Positions 27,252 to 37,541 of a stretch of 64,000 bases of DNA are shown one piece after another; the first letter of the stretch is position 1; each line of letters begins with the position of its first letter. The DNA comes from Lysinibacillus sphaericus OT4b.31 (GTDB lineage: Bacteria > Bacillota > Bacilli > Bacillales_A > Planococcaceae), in assembly GCF_000392615.1 (NCBI RefSeq), contig NZ_KB933398.1:2368866-2432865 (forward strand), in the 5' to 3' direction. Both the position numbers and the translations under genes were made by a program. The notes beneath the pieces were generated by a model. It saw only the letters and a program-made list of their open reading frames with translations, ran no database searches and was not told where the DNA came from.

Positions 27252-29439
27252 GTATGTTTTCGCCTTCTTCTTGTATTTTAATATAGATATGCATGCCTTC
27301 ATTTTCCTTGGAGGTTATGGTCATGTCACCATTAAAGGCGCGAACACGTTCACGAATACCGTTGATGCCCATGGAAGCAGAAGATTGCATTAAAGCTTCG
27401 ATATTACAGCCGATGCCGTTATCATCGTATTGCAAAACAAAACCACGATCTAATGCAAGTAGTCTCAGAGAAACTTCTGTAGCTTCAGCGTGTTTAATAG
27501 CGTTATTGAATAGCTCCTGAACAAGACGGTATACAACTAAATGTAACGATAAATCTTGGAAATGGACACGTTCTATTTGTGTATTCAGTAAAAAATTAGC
27601 CCGAATATTTACTTTTTGTATAAGTTTTTTTAGCGCAATGTGTAAACCTAACGTATCAAGTAGGGGAGGACTTAAATTTTCACAATACTCTCGTAAATCT
27701 TTGGCTGCATTAAGAAGTTGCTCTCGGATAGCTCGCACCTTTTCTCCTTTAATGGATGGTGAGCCTGCTAGTACATCAAGCTCTCTGGCCAAATGGAGCT
27801 GCTCCTGTAAAATAGTGTCGTGTAATTCCTGCGCTAATATACTCTTTTCTTTCTCGATAATATTCCATAATAACTTATCAAGCCAAGGTAAGGGTGTATT
27901 ATTGGTCACTTTCATATGCTGTATTTCAAGCACTAAATCCTCTATGAGCTTTAAACTATCGATAAGCATAGAAACGTAGAGTGCAAGTAATTCCAACCAT
28001 AGTAGCTCTTCTTTTTGCAGTGTATGGCTAATCAATAATACGATTTTTTCATCCGCAGAATCATATATAAGTAGCTGTGTCTTTTGGTCTCTTGCATTAA
28101 CTTCACCACGTGCTAATGAAACATCTTCTGTAATTGTTTCAATCGTAAAAGCGGTTGTGCCAAGTTTTTCAGTAATTTCATACGTGAAGCGGGCCAGTAA
28201 ATCCTGTTGATTTTTTGCATTGCCCATTCGATTGACCGCTGCATATAAACTATGAACATAATCTCCATTTGACGAAAATATCACTTTTCGATGCTTGAAA
28301 TCGAGTTGCTCTTTCAAATAGAAACTAGCGATATTTACTAAAAAAACAAGAACAAAGATAGCTGTAAGCAAAGTGATTGAAAGGTGGTTCACTAAAAATA
28401 TCGACAGGCCTAGCGTTATGACAAATGCACTGAAAAATGCAAGTGCACAGTAATAGCGCAAGCGAGATAATTGGTACTCAATATCAAATAAGCGCTCATT
28501 TACCTGAATGAAAACAAAAGAGAAAGGTATGAACAATAAAAATAATGCACTGAATTCTGCTTGTAAAATCGGCGTATAGCGAAAAATTTCCGGAATGACA
28601 AATAAAAATAAAAAAGGTAGGAAAGGAACGATTAATGCAATGGCAATTAATCGTATTTTTGCTGAGTGTGTCCGTAAATAGCCAGTTATTAAAATACAAA
28701 TCGCAGAAAGAACAAGTATACCAAACAAACCTAGAATCACAATTGGTGTTATCATTTTGAAACGAGAATCATACATTTCCAAAAAATAACAGCATGTAAT
28801 GAGTATAGGTAGTAAATAGAGCCATTTCGCATGAAAAAACGGCCATTTTATATGTAGAAAATAGTAATAATGTTACAAAAAATGAATGAATACTACGAAG
28901 CATAATACAATACAATGGCCCATGACCATCTTGCCAAGTAAGTCCTCTCTGCCAGAGGCTCCAATACTTGTATAGGCTAAAGAACACGTTAATAAAAATA
29001 GTATAAGTAGGTTCGTGAGTTGATTTTCTCTATTACGTTTCCATAAATAGATAGCCACGCCAAAGGACAGCGCAAAATATAATAAGGGAAAAACAATATG
29101 TATAAACAGCTCTTCTGGCATATCTGTATGCTTGACTGGAATAGAATGAACGAACCCATCAGCCTTCAAAATGGTTAACTCATGCGCACTTCTCAATGTA
29201 TGAGGTTTTCCCATCATTATTTTTTCTTCAGCAAGTTGCTGGTCGATAGTAACTAGGATGTCACCTTTTTCGATGTTTTGTTGTTGTGCCCAATCTGGAT
29301 AATAAGATTTTACAATGACAGGTTGACCACTAGTTGTATCAATAGCGATGCCAATGAACGGTGTTTGGATAGCAATGACAAGTACATAAATGCCAAGAAG
29401 TAGGTATGTGATGAAAATACTGTATGTTAATTTACTCAT
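27244..29439 (-). pseudogene. ComP-like histidine kinase with an internal in-frame TAA
   Basis: Two ORFs (29439-28873 and 28782-27244) lie in the same frame; the 30 codons between them are open and read as ComP-like membrane sequence. A single TAA at 28873-28875 interrupts one gene of about 730 codons. The N-terminal part has a PDZ-like sensor loop (NIEKGDILVTIDQQ) and helices; then LFDIEYQLSRLRYY, a HisKA_3 box (AQELHDTILQEQ) and an ATPase domain (NNAIKHAEAT, DDNGIGCN). A CAA-to-TAA change would explain it. A shorter kinase could still be made from 28782. Confidence 0.8.
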
Positions 29440-29535
29440 GTACATCGCTCTTTAATGTTTAATAAAATCATGATCATGTCTCATTTCTTAAAAATGTATT
29501 TTATATATTATGCGGAATTATTGGTATTTTTGGAA

Positions 29536-29617
29536 GACCGAAATGGATACTTTCGGAAAACCACTAGCATTTTTTCGGAATGACGAAATAGTGTTTTCGG
29601 TCAAATATATGCTAGTG
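29536..29617. promoter_or_regulatory. Dense inverted-repeat control region between kinase and secreted protein genes
   Basis: Five CGAAA/TTTCG-type boxes occur in 67 bases: GACCGAAA (29536), TTTCGG (29551), TTTCGGAATGACGAAA (29573-29588) and TTTTCGGTC (29594). A perfect 9-base inverted repeat, CACTAGCAT (29562) and ATGCTAGTG (29609), is nested in it. It lies between divergent genes and is a good candidate for response-regulator binding. Confidence 0.6.
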
Positions 29618-29652
29618 TGAACATAACAAACGCGGCGGGGAGGGGGCGTAGT

Positions 29653-30573
29653 GTGGGAACATGCAAACTGTCATTTATCCTGTTATTTCTAGTTGCTATG
29701 ATGGCGTATCCTATGACATCAACAGCCGAAACATGGAAGACAGATGCTGTAGAAGTAGATATTTGCATTATTGGTGTCGATAATCATTTTGTCTACAAGA
29801 TTCCAAAACATTTACATAATGATACTACTTATTTTGAAATGAAGGATTACTTAGAAGGTTCCTTATCCAGACATTGGAAGGTAGAGAAGGTTCATTATGA
29901 AACAAATCAATCGAATGTAGCCTATACATTTTTCATTGAGGATTTATTTCAAAAGAAGCAAAATGGACAACTAAAGATAGCTATACCATACAGTATTTTA
30001 GTGGGAATGTTTGGTGAAGAGGAGAACATACAATTACGAATCATGGCAAGTAAATTGACAAATTGGCAGGTCAATGCTACGGAATGGGCATCGCTCGGAT
30101 TTGTTCAGCCATTTACATTTTTAAGTGAGCGTGAATATGTGTTTGAGGGTGCCGTCAACGAGCTATTACAGCAACGTGTTGGTCATTTGGATGGGTCCAT
30201 CGTTAAAGGACAAATGATACTTTATAGTGTCATCTATTTTAGTTTCATATTATGGCAAGTGGCAACTTGTCTGTTGTTTGCGAGGCGCTTAAAAAAACGA
30301 ATCCTCCAGCGTCCAGAGGAGATGCATCAGTTTAGAAAGCTTAATTATATGTACCAAATCATGCCGTTAATGATTATAATAGCTCAAATTGTGTTTCTAG
30401 TGATGTCGGGACTGCTGACAGCATTTGGGCTCTATTTTAACCCAGGAATTGATTTGTTATTTATTGCTGGACCAATTTTACTTAATATTATTGTTTTACC
30501 TATGTTCTTTGTAACGACTGAGCATGAAATTTCTAAGGAATTACGCAATAATTCGTTGGGCACGGGTATGTGA
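29653..30573 (+). CDS. Secreted/membrane protein divergent from the two-component genes
   Basis: A 306-residue protein. GTG 29653 is chosen because GGGAGGGGG lies 6 bases upstream and it yields a clean signal peptide (FLVAMMAYPMTSTAE). A soluble beta-rich outside domain of about 160 residues is followed by three hydrophobic helices near the end. No family recognised. Its promoter shares the repeat-rich control region with the kinase operon, so it is probably a target or input of that system. Confidence 0.65.
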   Translation: MGTCKLSFILLFLVAMMAYPMTSTAETWKTDAVEVDICIIGVDNHFVYKIPKHLHNDTTYFEMKDYLEGSLSRHWKVEKVHYETNQSNVAYTFFIEDLFQKKQNGQLKIAIPYSILVGMFGEEENIQLRIMASKLTNWQVNATEWASLGFVQPFTFLSEREYVFEGAVNELLQQRVGHLDGSIVKGQMILYSVIYFSFILWQVATCLLFARRLKKRILQRPEEMHQFRKLNYMYQIMPLMIIIAQIVFLVMSGLLTAFGLYFNPGIDLLFIAGPILLNIIVLPMFFVTTEHEISKELRNNSLGTGM

Positions 30574-30742
30574 TTAAACGAAAATTAATAGTAATTATAT
30601 GCGAGAAAATGACGTTTCAAGTATTGATATTTCCCAATATTAACAGGAATAAGCTGTACACTGTTTTTTCCTTTTTGGCGTTCAAATGTCATTTTTGATG
30701 GTATAATGGTCAACAGCATACTTGAAGGAGCTGTTGACAGTA

Positions 30743-31720
30743 ATGACGCATCCAGAAACTGCGTATTTAAATTTATTACAACATATATTAGAGAACGGTG
30801 TAAAAAAGGAAGATCGTACGGGAACCGGTACATACAGTGTATTTGGCTATCAAATGCGCTTTGATTTAAATGGGGGCTTTCCACTTCTAACGACAAAACG
30901 GGTGCCGTTTAAACTTGTTGCAAGTGAGCTTCTTTGGTTCATTAAAGGAGATACTAATATCCGCTATCTCTTACAGAATAACAATCATATTTGGGATGAA
31001 TGGGCCTTTAAAAAATGGGTACAATCAGATGAATATTCTGGTCCTGATATGACAGATTTCGGTCGTCGCTGCTTAGTAGATGAAGCTTTTAACGCTAGTT
31101 ATCAAGCTGAGCTAGCATCATTTTGTGAACGTGTACTAACTGATGATGAATTTGCTAGCAAATATGGGGAACTTGGCAATGTTTATGGTAAGCAGTGGCG
31201 TCATTGGACAACATCAACCGGAGAAAGCTTAGACCAACTGCAAGATGTTATTCATCAGATTAAGCACAATCCAGATTCGCGTCGTATCATTGTGAATGCT
31301 TGGAACCCTGAAGATGTCATTAATGCCGGAGCGAAAGGCAGTAAAGCTGCACTACCTCCTTGTCATGTCATGTTCCAATTTTATGTCGCAAATGGAAAGC
31401 TGAGTTGTCAGTTAATGCAACGAAGTCTGGATACTTTACTTGGCTGTCCGTTTAATATAGCTTCCTACGCATTACTTACGCATCTAATTGCGCATGAATG
31501 TGGGCTTGAAGTTGGCGAATTTATTCATAGTATAGGCGATGCACATATTTATGCAAATCACGTGGAGCAAGTGCAAGAACAGCTATCACGCGAGCCTAAG
31601 GACCTACCAACCTTAAAAATAAATCCAAATAAAACGTCAATTTTTGAAATGGAACTTGAAGATCTTTCACTCGAGGGCTATGACCCACATCCAGCGATTA
31701 AAGCGCCGATTGCCGTATAG
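30743..31720 (+). CDS. thyA: Thymidylate synthase, long ThyA form
   Basis: A 325-residue enzyme that methylates dUMP to dTMP with methylene-tetrahydrofolate. The catalytic Cys207 is in [13 protein letters not shown], and the folate and dUMP motifs [23 protein letters not shown] and HIYANHVEQ are all present. It carries the roughly 50-residue insertion seen in the Lactobacillus casei type. ATG 30743 follows AAGGAG; TTG 30722 and 30734 are alternatives. A TATAAT at 30702 serves as -10. The partner DHFR gene is 27 kb away. Confidence 0.97.
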   Translation: MTHPETAYLNLLQHILENGVKKEDRTGTGTYSVFGYQMRFDLNGGFPLLTTKRVPFKLVASELLWFIKGDTNIRYLLQNNNHIWDEWAFKKWVQSDEYSGPDMTDFGRRCLVDEAFNASYQAELASFCERVLTDDEFASKYGELGNVYGKQWRHWTTSTGESLDQLQDVIHQIKHNPDSRRIIVNAWNPEDVINAGAKGSKAALPPCHVMFQFYVANGKLSCQLMQRSLDTLLGCPFNIASYALLTHLIAHECGLEVGEFIHSIGDAHIYANHVEQVQEQLSREPKDLPTLKINPNKTSIFEMELEDLSLEGYDPHPAIKAPIAV

Positions 31721-31723
31721 CTA

Positions 31724-31755
31724 AAAGCAGCAGCCGAAAAGGTTGCTGCTTTTTT
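31724..31755 (+). terminator. Terminator of thyA
   Basis: AAAGCAGCAGCC and GGTTGCTGCTTTTTT arms and tail. Confidence 0.9.
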
Positions 31756-31918
31756 AAAAATATATTTTAAAAATCAATCTAAGGTAGAAAATCCTAGGTC
31801 GAAATAATCTTTTTCTAAAATAGGCTAGTTGGCCGATGCTATGTTGAATGATTGATTTTAATATTGTATATGGTATTTATAGGCTGTTTTTCCAACTAAA
31901 TGTGCAGAGGTGATTGTG

Positions 31919-32125
31919 GTGAGAGAAATTTTAAAGTACCCGATAGAAGGGGGCGGAGGGGGACAGAAACTGAGGGAAAAGACACTCGAAGCACCTCCGC
32001 AAGAAAAATTGGATATTTTACACAAACAATGTGACTTATCACACATCTCAACTGAACTCTCGCAGGAGCAAGTACAAAAAATGATGCAGGTAATTGAAGA
32101 GATTCGCCTCAATCGCCAAAAATAA
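31919..32125 (+). CDS. Small hypothetical protein
   Basis: A 68-residue soluble protein with a run of five glycines after IEGGGGG and a helical charged second half (EQVQKMMQVIEEIRLNRQK). GAGGTGAT precedes GTG 31916/31919. No family recognised. Confidence 0.5.
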   Translation: MREILKYPIEGGGGGQKLREKTLEAPPQEKLDILHKQCDLSHISTELSQEQVQKMMQVIEEIRLNRQK

Positions 32126-32180
32126 ACGCTGTAAATGTAAGCGCCTTCTAAGCTATAATGGCTAAGGAGGTGTTTTTTTG

Positions 32181-32387
32181 ATGAATGTGGTATTTGTTGA
32201 AACGTTATCTGGTACAGAACTTTTACAAATGGTGTCGCATGATGTGGCTGGAATATTGTCTGCGGCACAAGGAGAGAGCGTCACTTTTCCAATGGGGCAT
32301 TTTAAATATGAATTTCATAACTTGGATTTTTATGAAGAAAACGGTGAAATAAGACAAGAGTTAGTTATTTACGTTTCGAAAATATAA
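32181..32387 (+). CDS. Small hypothetical protein
   Basis: A 68-residue acidic soluble protein. AAGGAGGTG at 32164 is 8 bases before ATG 32181. No domain recognised; stands 56 bases after the preceding small gene and may be cotranscribed. Confidence 0.6.
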   Translation: MNVVFVETLSGTELLQMVSHDVAGILSAAQGESVTFPMGHFKYEFHNLDFYEENGEIRQELVIYVSKI

Positions 32388-32501
32388 ATGCAGCAATAAT
32401 TATAAATTCTCCATGTTTATTAGTAAATGTTTAGTTTATAGTATATAAAAGACTAATTTTGTACAGGGATAGGAAGCAAAGTATTTGCTATTTTCTAAAC
32501 C

Positions 32502-32520
32502 TGTAACTATAATAGTTACA
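32502..32520. promoter_or_regulatory. Rrf2-type operator and promoter
   Basis: Perfect palindrome TGTAACTATAATAGTTACA enclosing a TATAAT (-10). TTGCTA 18 bases upstream could be the -35. The same half-sites recur at 32977. Confidence 0.75.
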
Positions 32521-32536
32521 ACAGGTGGTGATACAT

Positions 32537-32947
32537 ATGGTGAACAGTCGATTTTCGGTAGCAATCCATATACTTTCGCTCATTGCAACAACTTCAGATA
32601 AAAGCCAGCTTTCATCAGATTTTATCGCAGGTAGTGTGAATACAAATCCAGTTGTCGTTCGTCGTATGATTGGCAAACTGAAAAAAGCAGGCTTGCTCAC
32701 TTCACAATCAGGTTTAGCAGGCTACGAGCTTTTAGTTGAACCTAAGGATTTGTCATTACTAACGATTTACCATGCGATTGATGGGCCTGAGCAGCTTTTT
32801 GCTATTCACGATGAGCCGAATCCAGATTGTACGGTTGGGCGTAAAATTCAACGCACTTTGGAGGGTGTTTATACATCTGTTTGGGATGCAATGGAAGAAC
32901 AGTTACAAGCACAGACTTTACAGGATGTGCTAGATCAGCTTCGTTAA
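32537..32947 (+). CDS. Rrf2-family transcriptional regulator, YwnA-like
   Basis: A 136-residue regulator: MVNSRFSVAIHILSLIATTS is the family start, and NPVVVRRMIGKLKKAGLLTS the helix-turn-helix and wing. It lacks the three-cysteine iron-sulfur cluster of IscR/NsrR, as YwnA does. ATG 32537 follows AGGTGGTG. Matching operators before its own gene and before the next oxidoreductase gene indicate self-repression and control of that gene. Confidence 0.88.
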   Translation: MVNSRFSVAIHILSLIATTSDKSQLSSDFIAGSVNTNPVVVRRMIGKLKKAGLLTSQSGLAGYELLVEPKDLSLLTIYHAIDGPEQLFAIHDEPNPDCTVGRKIQRTLEGVYTSVWDAMEEQLQAQTLQDVLDQLR

Positions 32948-32976
32948 CAAACGAGGTCGATCTTACTGTATCCAAC

Positions 32977-32995
32977 CTGTAACTTATTTCGTTAC
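32977..32995. promoter_or_regulatory. Second Rrf2-type operator
   Basis: TGTAACTTATTTCGTTACA has the same TGTAAC/GTTACA half-sites as the palindrome at 32502, placed 26 bases before the oxidoreductase start. Confidence 0.7.
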
Positions 32996-33020
32996 AACTA
33001 ATCTGTAGGAGGAATTTAAG

Positions 33021-33650
33021 ATGAAAATTGCTGTAATTGGTGCAACAGGAAAAGCAGGACAAAAAATTGTTGAGGAAGCATTACAACGCGGTCACGATGT
33101 AACTGCAATTGTACGCTCTGCCTCAAAAGTGACGGCTGATATTGCTGTCATTGAAAAAGAAGTTTTTGAGCTATCTCAAGAAGATGTGAAAGGTTTTGAC
33201 GTTGTCGTAAATGCGTTTGGTGCTCCTTTTGGACAAGAGGATCTACATGTAAAAGTGGGTCGTCACTTAATTGCTATTTTTACTGGCATTGCGACAAAAT
33301 TAGTCGTTGTCGGTGGTGCAGGAAGCCTGTTTGTTGATCCAGAAAAAACTGTACGAGTAATGGATACACCAGACTTCCCAGAGATGTTCCTTGCCACTGC
33401 AAAAAATCAAGGGGAAAACTTAAAAGATTTACAAGCGTCAAAAATTACATGGACATTCTTAAGCCCATCTGCATTCTTCGACCCACAAGGTCCACGTACA
33501 GGTAGTTATACAGTTGGCATTGATCATCTATTAGTGAATGCCGCAGGAGAAAGCTATGTCAGCTATAGTGATTATGCAATTGCGTTAGTAGATGAAATCG
33601 AAAGCCCACAGCATGTAAATAGTCGCTTTACAGTTACTTCAAATAAATAA
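33021..33650 (+). CDS. NAD(P)-binding oxidoreductase, YwnB/NmrA-like
   Basis: A 209-residue Rossmann-fold protein beginning MKIAVIGATGKAGQKIVEEA with the GxxGxxG dinucleotide motif. FVVGGAGSL-like and TWTFLSPSAFF stretches match the YwnB/atypical SDR group. It follows the YwnA-like regulator, as in Bacillus subtilis. Physiological substrate unknown; control by thiol or electrophile stress is likely for this pair. Confidence 0.85.
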   Translation: MKIAVIGATGKAGQKIVEEALQRGHDVTAIVRSASKVTADIAVIEKEVFELSQEDVKGFDVVVNAFGAPFGQEDLHVKVGRHLIAIFTGIATKLVVVGGAGSLFVDPEKTVRVMDTPDFPEMFLATAKNQGENLKDLQASKITWTFLSPSAFFDPQGPRTGSYTVGIDHLLVNAAGESYVSYSDYAIALVDEIESPQHVNSRFTVTSNK

Positions 33651-33658
33651 TGATTAAT

Positions 33659-33688
33659 CCGAGCGTATAAATAGCGCTCGGTTTTTAG
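33659..33688 (+). terminator. Terminator of the oxidoreductase gene
   Basis: CCGAGCG and CGCTCGG arms followed by TTTTT. Confidence 0.9.
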
Positions 33689-33799
33689 TTTTTCTTGGCC
33701 ATCAACAAAAAATTCTTCTTTTACAGAAAATTGACTGTTTACAATCGGTCATTAATTAGCTACTATCAGTGTGAGTATACATAAAAGGAGTCGACAATA

Positions 33800-35218
33800 A
33801 TGTCCACAGTACGTATTGAAAAAGATTTTTTAGGTGAACGTACCTTACCAAGCAGTGCCTATTACGGGATTCAAACACTTCGAGCAACGGAAAACTTCCC
33901 GATAACAGGCTATACAATCCATCCAGCACTTATTAAAGCAATGGGAATTGTGAAAAAAGCAGCTGCATTAGGCAATATGGAGGTACACCTGCTATCAAAG
34001 GACATTGGTGAAGCAATTGTCGAAGCAGCACAAGAAGTAATTGATGGTAAATGGAATAGTGAATTTATCGTAGACCCAATCCAAGGCGGTGCGGGTACAT
34101 CGATTAATATGAATGCTAATGAAGTGATTGCGAATCGTGCACTAGAGATTATGGGGAAAGAAAAAGGGGACTATCAATCGATTAGCCCGAATAGTCATGT
34201 CAATATGTCCCAGTCGACAAATGATGCATTCCCAACGGCGATTCATATTGCCGTATTACATTTAGTGGATGAGCTTTTAGTTACAATGGAGGACATGCAA
34301 GCAGTGTTCCACCAAAAAGCCGAACAATTTGCACATGTGATTAAAATGGGCCGTACGCATTTACAAGATGCTGTACCGATCCGTTTAGGTCAAGAGTTTG
34401 AAGCATATTGCCGTGTTATCAATCGCGATATTCAGCGTATCCGTCAAACACGTCCAAATCTATACGATGTAAATATGGGGGCAACTGCTGTAGGAACAGG
34501 ATTAAACGCATTCCCTGATTATATTAAGTCAGTAGATCAGCATCTTGCTGAAATTTCTGGTTTACCACTTCAAGGGGCTACACATTTAGTGGATGCTACG
34601 CAAAATACAGATGCATATACTGAAGTGTCTGGCGCACTAAAAATTTGTATGATTAATATTTCTAAAATCTCCAATGACCTTCGTTTAATGGCATCAGGAC
34701 CTCGTGCTGGTTTAGGCGAAATTATTTTACCAGCTCGTCAACCTGGTTCTTCGATTATGCCTGGTAAGGTAAATCCAGTTATGCCAGAGGTGCTTAATCA
34801 GGTAGCATTCCAAGTTATCGGAAATGACCAAACGATTTGCCTTGCTTCTGAAGCGGGTCAGTTAGAGTTAAATGTAATGGAACCTGTGTTAGTCTTTAAC
34901 CTGATCCAATCTATTAGTATTATGAATAATGTGTTCCGTGCATTTACGGAAAACTGCTTGAAGGATATTGAAGCGAACGAAGAACGCATGAAAGAATACG
35001 TTGAAAAGAGTGTTGGTGTATTAACAGCGGTAAACCCTCATATCGGTTATGAGATTGCAGCGCGCCTTGCACGTGAGGCAATTTTATCTGGCCGTTCTAT
35101 TCGTGAGCTTTGCGTCGAGGCAGGCGTTTTAACGACGGAGCAATTAGATTTAATTTTAGATCCATATGAAATGACACATCCAGGTATTGCTGGTGCAAGC
35201 ATCATGAAATTAAAATAA
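33800..35218 (+). CDS. aspA: Aspartate ammonia-lyase
   Basis: A 472-residue member of the fumarase/aspartase superfamily that converts L-aspartate to fumarate and ammonia. The signature GSSIMPGKVNP at about residue 316 carries the catalytic serine loop; SPNSHVNMSQSTNDAFPTA and the GRTHLQDAVP stretch are the other conserved blocks. Aspartase is favoured over fumarase by MSTVRIEKDFLGERTLPSSA and by length. AAAGGAG upstream; monocistronic. Confidence 0.95.
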   Translation: MSTVRIEKDFLGERTLPSSAYYGIQTLRATENFPITGYTIHPALIKAMGIVKKAAALGNMEVHLLSKDIGEAIVEAAQEVIDGKWNSEFIVDPIQGGAGTSINMNANEVIANRALEIMGKEKGDYQSISPNSHVNMSQSTNDAFPTAIHIAVLHLVDELLVTMEDMQAVFHQKAEQFAHVIKMGRTHLQDAVPIRLGQEFEAYCRVINRDIQRIRQTRPNLYDVNMGATAVGTGLNAFPDYIKSVDQHLAEISGLPLQGATHLVDATQNTDAYTEVSGALKICMINISKISNDLRLMASGPRAGLGEIILPARQPGSSIMPGKVNPVMPEVLNQVAFQVIGNDQTICLASEAGQLELNVMEPVLVFNLIQSISIMNNVFRAFTENCLKDIEANEERMKEYVEKSVGVLTAVNPHIGYEIAARLAREAILSGRSIRELCVEAGVLTTEQLDLILDPYEMTHPGIAGASIMKLK

Positions 35219-35278
35219 TACCTGTATCACAAACATTTGTTTCTTGTGAACTTCATTCACACAGTTAGACAACAAAAA

Positions 35279-35342
35279 AAGCATCTTTAAAAGAACTTCG
35301 GTAGAAGATACCAAAACTGTTCTTTTGGAGGTGCTTTTTTAT
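35279..35342 (+). terminator. Terminator of aspA
   Basis: AAGCATCTTTAAAAGAAC pairs imperfectly with GTTCTTTTGGAGGTGC, followed by six T. Confidence 0.75.
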
Positions 35343-35595
35343 ATGCGAAAAAAAGTAAGTTTTTGAACTGAATAATTTCTGAGCTTTTTTAATTTAGCAT
35401 GATGAAGAGGAAAGGGAAGATTTAAAACGTGTTTAAATATCTACGTTTCTTTCTACATATCATTCATTCTATTTGCTAGTAAAGTTTTTATTATTTTCTA
35501 AAAACCTTACATAAAGTGATAAGTGAAAGTCGTGTAATGTATGAAACTATGGACTTTATGGAAAAAATAATTACTAGTAAAAAAGGAGTTTTAAA
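35343..35595. other. AT-rich intergenic stretch
   Basis: No gene visible. It should hold the promoter of the PAS receptor pseudogene; I cannot pick a convincing one. Confidence 0.4.
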
Positions 35596-35973
35596 GTGGT
35601 TGATAACATAAGTACTCAAGTACTAGATCCGAATGATGTATTGTATGCTTTGGACGTTAATCTAGCCATGATTGAATTCGATACGGAAGGGAATATACTT
35701 TGGGTAAATGAGCATTTTGCAAGTGCGGTAGGTTATTCCATAAAAGAACTACAACAAATGCATCATAAAGAATTATGTGCTGACGAATTTCAAACAAGTA
35801 TAAAGTATACAGAACTATGGAGTAACTTAAACAAAGGGAAGAAGTTTCAGGAGAAAATACAAAGAATAGGAAAAAGAGGAAATTAGATTTGGCTTGAAGC
35901 AACTTACATCCCTATCGTCAATACTGAGGATAAAGTGACAGCAGTTTTAAAGATTGCAACTGATATTACAGAG
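35596..35973 (+). pseudogene. PAS-domain chemoreceptor fragment, with stop codon and repeat insertion
   Basis: GTG 35596 follows AAAGGAG. About 96 residues of a PAS domain (IEFDTEGNILWVNEHFASAV, GYSIKELQQMHHKELC) run to an in-frame TAG at 35884, after which the frame continues in PAS style (IWLEATYIPIVNTEDKVTAV, LKIATDITE) until a GC-rich repeat begins at 35974. In intact genes of this type a signalling domain follows. The gene is thus broken twice. Confidence 0.75.
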
Positions 35974-36025
35974 CCGTGCCCGCGGAAAGCGTCCGCCGTA
36001 GCGGAGAGAAATGACTACGAAGTAG
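35974..36025 (-). repeat. GC-rich palindromic repeat, partial inverted copy
   Basis: On the minus strand it reads TCCGCTACGGCGGACGCTTT and CCGCGGGCACGGC, nearly the same as the 5' halves of the copies at 50641 and 63509. It marks the point where the PAS pseudogene loses similarity. Confidence 0.75.
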
Positions 36026-36127
36026 ACTATATGTATCACTATACAAAAGTAGTGCCTTTCGCTATGTTTTTTGGGAAAATTAAACTATAATGACAACGTC
36101 GGAATAATATATTTGGAGGGACTTCGG

Positions 36128-37369
36128 ATGAGTTTAAGCAAAAAAAGTATTCTTGGCTTTTCTGTATTAAATGTAGTAATGATCATGCTTTTAATTATAG
36201 ATTTAACAAATTTAACATCATTAGCATGGCTATCTACGGTATTAACTTTTGTAGGAATAGCTATTACATCGTCCTACATTCTTTATGTGAAATACAAAAT
36301 TACTACACCCCTTAAACAGCTGTCCATAGCTGCTCAAACGATAGCAGATGGCAACTTACAAGTGAAACCTTTACAAGTAAAATCCAAAGATGAAATTGCA
36401 GATTTAGCAAATGCATTTTTTATTATGAAAGAGCAGATACATACAATGACGCAGAAAGTGGCCAATAGTTCTACAGATCTATCTGCTAGCATGGAGGAAC
36501 TATCAGCAAGCACAAATGAAATTACTATTGCAGTAGATGAAGTAGACCAACAAATGGAAAAAACTACAGACGCACTTAAACGAGTGGCACAGTCTGCCAA
36601 TGAAAGTGCTATTTCTATGCTTGAAACTGCTAAAGGAGTGGAACGTATTACGCAAGCTACTCAGGATGTCTTTGACCATGCAAAAGGAGCTAACGAAATT
36701 GCAGGTAATGGTGTGCAAATCTTAAATATCGCGAAAAATCAAATGCAATTTATCTCAACTTCTACTGAAAAAACAAGTGGTTTAATGCAACAACTGACAG
36801 AAAAAATGACGGATATTATATCCATGACAGCCATGATTACCGATATTACAGATCAAACGAATTTACTAGCATTGAATGCGGCGATTGAAGCAGCACGGGC
36901 AGGAGAACACGGTAAAGGCTTTGCGGTAGTTGCTGAAGAAGTTCGTAAATTAGCTGAGCAATCGAAACAATCTGCAAGTGAAATTGTGGAATTAGTTGTA
37001 GCGATTGAAAACGATACAAAACAAGTTGCTAGTTCTGTTGAAGAAGACTTAAAAAATGTACAGCAGGGTGTTTATGTTATTGATGAAGCGACGCAGTCTT
37101 TCGGAACAATTTCACAACATGTAAGCAAAATGACAAATCAGCTTGAGGAAATTTCAGCAACAGCAGAAGAATTATCTGGTAGTGCCAATGTCGTAACTAA
37201 TTTAGTGACGAATATCGCAAGCGGTATGGATAAATTATCTGATTATACGGGCGTAATCTTACAATCAGTTGATGAACAAAGTGCTTCGATGCAGGCCGTA
37301 AATACTGTAACTAAGGAGTTAAGTGTGCAGGCAGAAAATTTACAAAAACTTACCCAACAATTCAGCTAA
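36128..37369 (+). CDS. Methyl-accepting chemotaxis protein, short-sensor type
   Basis: A 413-residue receptor. Two close membrane helices (about residues 8-26 and 33-54) leave almost no outside domain, so it senses inside or within the membrane. A HAMP domain follows ([20 protein letters not shown]), then the signalling coiled coil with [20 protein letters not shown] near residue 255. ATG 36128 follows TTGGAGGG. It lies just after the broken PAS receptor. Confidence 0.93.
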   Translation: MSLSKKSILGFSVLNVVMIMLLIIDLTNLTSLAWLSTVLTFVGIAITSSYILYVKYKITTPLKQLSIAAQTIADGNLQVKPLQVKSKDEIADLANAFFIMKEQIHTMTQKVANSSTDLSASMEELSASTNEITIAVDEVDQQMEKTTDALKRVAQSANESAISMLETAKGVERITQATQDVFDHAKGANEIAGNGVQILNIAKNQMQFISTSTEKTSGLMQQLTEKMTDIISMTAMITDITDQTNLLALNAAIEAARAGEHGKGFAVVAEEVRKLAEQSKQSASEIVELVVAIENDTKQVASSVEEDLKNVQQGVYVIDEATQSFGTISQHVSKMTNQLEEISATAEELSGSANVVTNLVTNIASGMDKLSDYTGVILQSVDEQSASMQAVNTVTKELSVQAENLQKLTQQFS

Positions 37370-37471
37370 ATTGCGCAAATGTGAAGCTATCTAACTGGGC
37401 AGGTTATTAAACAATGGTTGGTTAGCGAATGTAGTGTAATTGAAAAAAAGTAAAGTTTTGAGAGCGTGTGT

Positions 37472-37506
37472 GAGCAGTTTAATATCTAGTATAATACTGC
37501 TTTTTA
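37472..37506 (+). terminator. Hairpin with T-run
   Basis: AGCAGTTTAATAT pairs with GTATAATACTGCT, then TTTT. Confidence 0.6.
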
Positions 37507-37541
37507 CGTTGATTGTTGAGGGGTTTTGCAGCAATAATGAT

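Noticed and set aside
31858..32268. 136-codon minus-strand frame over two small genes
   Set aside because: Both plus-strand genes have strong ribosome sites; the minus frame is Cys- and His-rich and unlike a protein.
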